Source of the DNA: Pezizomycotina sp. ARF18
Taxonomy: Eukaryota > Ascomycota
Direction: 5' to 3'
DNA length: 64,000 nucleotides
Assembly (NCBI GenBank): GCA_002224055.1
Contig: AZLU01000098.1
Coordinates: 83,633 to 147,632, forward strand
Of this stretch, positions 59,244-64,000 are shown piece after piece; position 1 is the stretch's first letter, and every line of letters starts with the position of its first letter. Position numbers and translations under genes: made by a program. A model generated the notes under the pieces. The model worked only from the letters and a program-made list of their open reading frames with translations. It made no database searches and had not been told where the DNA came from.

Positions 59244-60017
59244 ATGTCTGCCTCAAAACCGATCTCCGCCATCATCATAATGGCAGACTACGGCGCCGAC
59301 CGACCGAACGTCCGTTCCTTACACCGCCTTCGCCGAGGCCGGCTTCATTCGTCGACTTTGCGACCGAAAAAGGCGCAACACCGCCTGCGATTCTAAGCTC
59401 CTCTCCGGTCTCACGCAAAAACTCCTCGGCGCAACGAACGCCGTCGTAAAGCAATACAACACAATGACACAATCCCCATCGTTCCAAAAGCCTAAGTCAT
59501 GGACTGCACCAGACTTCTCCCTGGAAAGATACGACCTCGTTTTCTTTCCCGGCGGTCATGATAAGCGATGCGGCAGATCATTGATGCGAAGGAATTACAG
59601 CCGCACGTCGCAAAATACTTCCCGCAGACGATACGCGATGGTAAAGCGACGAAGACTGTTGGTGCGATATGTCATGGAGTTCAAGCGCTCTCGCGGGCGA
59701 CATACGAGGATGGGAAAAGTGTTCTACATGATGTCGCAACGACGGCATTACCAGCATGGATGGAGAGATTCGCGTATTATGTACAAAACTATGGCTAGGT
59801 GATTACTACAAGACGTACGGCGCGGGAAGCGAGAATGTGGAAACGTTCGTTAGGGAGGTATTGGATGATAAAGGGAAGAAGCAATGGAGAGATAATAGAC
59901 TCTAAGCCCATTCGTGGTTGAGGATGGGGGTACGCCTATCTGACGGGAGGTGGCCGGGAGACGCAGCGCTGCTGGGGGAAGGTCGTGAAGACTGTGAAGC
60001 AGAGGGTCGGAGAGTAA
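59244..60017 (+). pseudogene. DJ-1/PfpI-family protein, frameshifted
   Basis: Family members include glyoxalase III/Hsp31-like proteins and ThiJ/PfpI hydrolases, using a cysteine in a nucleophile elbow. ATG 59244 gives SASKPISAIIIMADYGAD, followed after small shifts by VPYTAFAEAGF and FATEKGATP. Then come ACDSKLLSGLTQKLLGATNA, RYDLVFFPGGHDKGMRQIID and GAICHGVQALSRATYEDG. The elbow cysteine codon is 59670-59672. A last part, after another shift, has GDYYKTYGAGSENVETFV and GRWPGDAALL, then KVVKTVKQRVGE with stop at 60017. The HDK and CHG motifs and total length of about 250 residues fit the Hsp31-like branch. About five single-base shifts break it. Confidence 0.65.
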
Positions 60018-60757
60018 TTGCCATAGTTGCGATGCCAATATCCCGTTATTTTGCGTTTTGTTATACGTCTATGTATTCGTTCATTTAGATATACGTCTGA
60101 CACTTTCTTCTTTCGGTTATCGTTGCGATGTTTGTCTTTTGATGTCGTTTCCGGTGGAAATGCTGTGATTATATAACTTCATGCCTGTTTTCTGCGGGTT
60201 TCGCTCTGCACCTTCGCAGTTCGTCTCGTCTATTAATAATTAAATGAGCTCTCTGGAAGACGGGAACCGAAGATCACCAACATCGTTTAATGTCCCAAAA
60301 GAATATCTAACCTTCGCTTCCAATTTCAGACTGTCTTGATTTCAAAGCTATAGGCGGCCGGTAACTAAGAAAATTCGCTCATGGTGCAATAACTATCCTT
60401 CATCCTCTAACCGGCAATGACTCCGGCGAGCCCTACAACTCGAATTATTAAGCTTGCGAGGAGCCGGCGGAAAACCCCACTTCGAAGCTTAGAATGCGGG
60501 GAGGACTTTGAAATTTTGACATTCTCAATAGCTTCAATGAATTACAGTCTCTTGATATCTCTAAAAACTTAGAGGCATCTCAGGGTATATAAGAGGTAGG
60601 GAGACTTCTCTAAATCGAGGGAGAATCAACCATAGTATCGTAAATATCTACATCTACAAGCTCGCAGTTGCCAATACCTCCCAATTCTCAGATTAACCAG
60701 CTCTCAGAGTCTCCATCTTGAAGGTTTGATAGTATCATTTTCCCTGGACAGAAAACC
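60018..60757. other. Intergenic, promoter of epimerase-like gene
   Basis: No gene recognised. It contains a TATA motif just upstream of the next gene. Confidence 0.5.
60585..60592 (+). promoter_or_regulatory. TATA box of epimerase-like gene
   Basis: A TATATAAG motif 173 bases upstream of the ATG at 60758. Confidence 0.55.
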
Positions 60758-61849
60758 ATGCCCACCAAAATATTCGTTCTCGTCTCACTGGCTACGTCGG
60801 AGGTAAGACTACGACTTAAACGTGCTCCTCAATTAATGTGGCAAGCTTCATAAACTCACTCTAAGACAAAAGGCACGGTCATCCAAAAGCTCCTCTCGAG
60901 CCCGAAGCACACCCCGATAATTTCGATATCACCGCCCTAATCCGCACTGACGCCAAAGCTTCCAAAATCAAATCCGCTTACCCAAATATCCGCACCGTAA
61001 TCGGTGACCTAGACTCCGCTGACGTGATCGCCGAAGAGAGCGCCAAAGCCGACATTATCTTGAGCGCTGCAAACTGCGACCATGAAGGTCATATTAAATC
61101 AATTTACGCCGGGCAGGCGAAGCATAGCGGCACGGCGTACCTTATCCACACCAGCGGCACCGGCATACTCACGGATCCGAAGCTGGCGGCCGTCGGAAAG
61201 GCCAACCAGACGGCATCGAGCGATCGCGAGTATGACGATGTTAAGGACATTAAAGCTATTACGACCTTACCGGATGAGAATCTACATAGGCTCGTCGATA
61301 GGTTGTTCTAGAAACAGCACCGGGCAATGTAAAGCAGCTTATTGTCTGCCCGCCGCTGATATACGGAAAGGGAAGCGGGCCGGACAATACCGGTAGCATA
61401 CAGGTTCCGCAATTAGTCGAAGCTATACTTCAACGCGGCCGCGCTTTTGTCGTCGGAGAGGGAAAGGGAATATGGAGCAACGTCCACGTGCAGGACCTCG
61501 TGGACCTGTACGTCTTGCTAATCGAGGAAGCACTGAAGGAAGGCGGTGGCAAGGCAAGTTGGGGCCTGAAGGGTATTATTTCGCTGAGAACGGGCGGCAC
61601 TCGTGGCTGGAGTTGAGCCAGCACGTCGCGAAGGTTGCGAAGGAGAAGGGTTTGATTAAGACGGAGGAAATTGAACATTTACCGAAGGACGAAGTGAAGA
61701 TTATTACCTCTTGGGGACCGTACCAGTGGGGCACAAACTCCAAGAGTAAGGCCACGAGGGCCAGGGAGCAGTTGGGTTGGAAACCGAACCAGCCGAGCCT
61801 TTGGGATACTATCCCAGAAGTCGTCGAGCTGGCTAAGACTAAGGCGTAA
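60758..61849 (+). pseudogene. NAD(P)-dependent epimerase/NmrA-like Rossmann protein, frameshifted
   Basis: Extended SDR-type proteins bind NAD(P) and act on nucleotide sugars or related substrates, or regulate as NmrA-like sensors. ATG 60758 begins PTKIFV; the Rossmann glycine motif TGYVGG is in the next frame and is interrupted by an intron starting GTAAG (about 60803) and ending AAAAG before TVIQKLLSS. A long clean frame follows, from NFDITALIRTDAKASKIK through TVIGDLDSADVIAEESAKAD, IILSAANCDHEGH and TAYLIHTSGTGIL to LVDRLF (61311). After a shift come QLIVCPPLIYGKGSGPDNTG, SNVHVQDLVDLYVLLIEEAL, then a shift to PEGYYFAENGRHSWLELSQ and a normal C-terminus at 61849. The YxxxK catalytic pair is not obvious. 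About four shifts break it. Confidence 0.65.
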
Positions 61850-63164
61850 GCTAGTGGTCAACATTGTATTGATACTTATATCGCTACTAGTTAACGAAGA
61901 GCATATTGGTGATATTGATATATCGGGCGGTTCCGATGCGAGTCTTGGTACGGCAAGTTATCCTATGAGTATACATTGCACCTACGCCTCATGCAGGAGA
62001 GCTAGCGATGGCTTGTTTCAACCTTTATTTAATCTGATAATGAATCGGCGAGATAATATAGTCATGAGATAAATACACCGCACGTAGTAATTGAACTATA
62101 TAAATTGAACTATATAAAGTTTAAACAATTGTCAGTAAATGGAAGACTTGTAGTATTTCACACTCGGTAAAGTGCTCTAGCCATTTCGCACCCCGAATTA
62201 CCAATATAACAGATTATCTAGGTATCGATTTACAGTACCTGTTAATTTTGGGATGCGCCTCGTAGAAGCTTTACGGTCGAGACGGCACTAATATGACGGA
62301 GGCTAGGCCATTCATGGTAATACATCGTAGAAGACGTCGGAGAGAGAGTTATCAAGCTCTTGAAAGCTATCTCCGCGCGGCGCGGTGATGAGGAGAAATG
62401 TTTCTTTTCTTACTTTTCAATCTTACCGTATTCTCTCCTTCCAAGAAGAACGTGAAACGGGTGAACTCCTGACTTTTACCTTCTATTGAACCAATTGCAA
62501 CTACGTTCAATCTCACGGCGAGCCATTCATAAGACTTATCTATCTCCTAATATCCGTCTCCGTGGGTTTCGGCTTCTCCAAGCAGCCGCCAAAACTAAGT
62601 TTTAAAAATGAGAAAAAACGTGGGCACTGGGCAGTCGTGAAACAAGCTACGCGAGCAAGGGGTGCGCAAATTCTACACTCTCGATCTTAAGAGGCGCTCG
62701 TTAAATAACCGAATATGGTCCCTCTCGCGAGATTTCTCCATCCTGCTAGTAAACCAAGGAACTAGTAGAAAGCCTTACCGTTTTCTCACTGGCTTTACAG
62801 GCTTGAGCGAATAAATGACATGATGTATCGCTGGTGGCTTTTCCTATCCTCAGGGAGCGCATATTGAACTTCCCTCTCGTCTGGGCGACTCGGGTGCAGA
62901 ACATGTTTTTCGCTCGCGCTCACTGGCAGGTTCTTTTGCCGATGATGCCGAAGAAACTTTAAAACTGTTGTCGGGCCAGTTTTCTCATGTCAGGGAACCT
63001 GAAGAATGATCCCACGAGGCTGTTAAGGTTTAGAGAACGGTTTTTTCTACAGAGGACGGTCATCGATCGTCCAGAGGAAGCTCTAGGCGCTTTCAGATAA
63101 CTCGGAGAGAGCTGGCATTCTAATTCACATTCTTTATACCACGAGCACACTACAAGGAACCGCC
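61850..63164. other. Intergenic, no gene recognised
   Basis: About 1.3 kb with no recognisable gene. It contains the upstream region of the last gene. Confidence 0.5.
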
Positions 63165-64000
63165 ATGGCGTACGTACCAATCTCAGCTCCGACGGATCAG
63201 CGGTCTACAACAAGCAGTTACACGAAACGACAGGGGGATATCTAACGGCGGTCAACTGCACATTCCTCGCTCTGGCTTTCATACCTTGGTCGCTCCGCAT
63301 ATTCTCTCGAGTCTACATCCTCCGCAATAAAGGTGCAGACGATATCTTTGTCACCGTAGCGTACGCGTCCATCATCGTCCTAACGGTCCTACAATACGAT
63401 TCCGGAAAGCATGGTTTGGGACGGCACTACTGGGTCTTCAACGACATGAGCATGCTGGAGAACTCAGTCAGCATGTGGAGGAACAACTGGATCATAGAGA
63501 GCTTATACAGCCTCGCGGGCGCTGTGCTCAAAGATATCCGTCTGTGCTTTTTTCTGAGGGTAGCGCCGAGCGGCTCGGGACGGAAACACTTTAGGAAGAT
63601 GGTGTTTGCGACGATGGCGTTTGTTGGCCTTTGGAGCGGTATTATTTTTTATTATAATTATGTGCGTGTGCAGACCGGTATCGGCGAACTGGAATTACAA
63701 GCTGTGGATACGAAGTGCTGGTCGAATAATACGGTCGGGCTTATCGTGTTTGCGCAGGCGGCGCTGAATGCGATCAGCGACTTGGTGGTGTTCTTCTTGC
63801 CTTCGAAGATGGTATGGACGACACTGACGAAGTCAAGGCTTAGTGCCTCAGGAAGAGATACGCTTTGCAACTTTGCCATCAATACGTCTCCTGTAAGTTT
63901 TCAATCAGTCCTTATTTAGTCTCATGAACTCAGCTAATAAACGTGGGGTTGCTTTAGTGCATGTCTGATAGGCATCGGCCGATTATATGCTCTGCACTTG
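63165..64000 (+). CDS. SAT4/PTH11-type rhodopsin-domain membrane protein C, partial (runs off window)
   Basis: ATG 63165 (AYVPISAPTD) precedes a one-base shift. The frame then stays open over about 230 residues to 63919: AVNCTFLALAFIPWSLRIFS, KGADDIFVTVAYASIIVLTV, YDSGKHGLGRHYWVFNDMSM. IIESLYSLAGAVLKDIRLCF, MVFATMAFVGLWSGIIFYYN, a C-containing loop (VDTKCWSNN) and LIVFAQAALNAISDLVVFFL follow. This is the canonical SAT4-family seven-TM layout, including the GADD and GKH motifs. A GTAAGT at 63892 begins an intron. Coding resumes near 63960 with CLIGIGRLYALH, and the gene continues past the window edge. Ligand and pathway are unknown. Confidence 0.75.

Noticed and set aside
57013-61849. Methyltransferase, DJ-1 and epimerase-like genes as a biosynthetic cluster
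   Set aside because: No backbone synthase, transporter or pathway regulator nearby; spacing of about 1 kb and unrelated families make this weak.
1-64000. tRNA, rRNA, CRISPR, phage or transposase genes
   Set aside because: Looked for B-box-like GGTTCGA contexts, repeat-spacer arrays and integrase/transposase motifs by eye; nothing convincing was found.

Overview
This window looks like nuclear DNA from a filamentous ascomycete (Pezizomycotina). The reasons are short GT-AG introns of roughly 45-120 nt, secreted and GPI-anchored protein genes, several SAT4/PTH11-type 'rhodopsin domain' membrane proteins, BTB/POZ paralogues, a heme-thiolate peroxygenase, a LaeA-like methyltransferase, and a protein of the eIF5A/HEX-1 (Woronin body) fold. 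No ribosomal, transfer RNA, viral, CRISPR or recognisable transposase sequence was seen. There is one assembly gap of 525 N at 3160-3684.

Layout. 0-5 kb: an unrecognised coding relic (minus strand) and two decayed BTB genes on either side of the N gap. 7.7-10.7 kb: a secreted S41-family peptidase. 11.2-12.3 kb: an unrecognised minus-strand relic. 14.5-18.2 kb: an unspecific-peroxygenase-like gene, a BTB gene and an eIF5A/HEX-1-like gene. 19.6-23.4 kb: three small secreted cysteine-rich paralogues in a row. 23.6-27.5 kb: two BTB genes (one intact, one with a single frameshift) flanked by two copies of a dispersed repeat. 27.9-29 kb: an M35-like metallopeptidase whose first zinc histidine is replaced. 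31.8-33.5 kb: a rhodopsin-domain protein. 34.5-43.5 kb: a tandem array of five paralogous GPI-anchored proteins, the most striking feature. 44.0-46.1 kb: a second rhodopsin-domain protein. 49.4-52.2 kb: another BTB relic and a multi-pass membrane protein. 57-64 kb: a LaeA-like methyltransferase, a DJ-1/PfpI protein, an NAD(P)-dependent epimerase-like protein, and a third rhodopsin-domain protein that runs off the window. Long gene-poor stretches separate these blocks, notably 4.8-7.7, 29-31.8, 46-49.4 and 52.2-57 kb.

Almost every recognisable gene is interrupted by one or more single-base frameshifts, while conserved motifs on both sides stay intact. Many shifts look like one base missing from a short homopolymer. 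Either the consensus carries many indel errors or this is a recently decaying accessory region. I cannot separate the two from sequence alone. One 282-residue BTB gene is intact, and some genes carry real substitutions at key residues, so both may apply.

Functionally the window is rich in secreted, wall-anchored and membrane proteins (peptidases, peroxygenase, cysteine-rich secreted proteins, GPI proteins, seven-TM proteins). This fits an environment- or host-facing accessory region. The genes do not form an obvious biosynthetic cluster.
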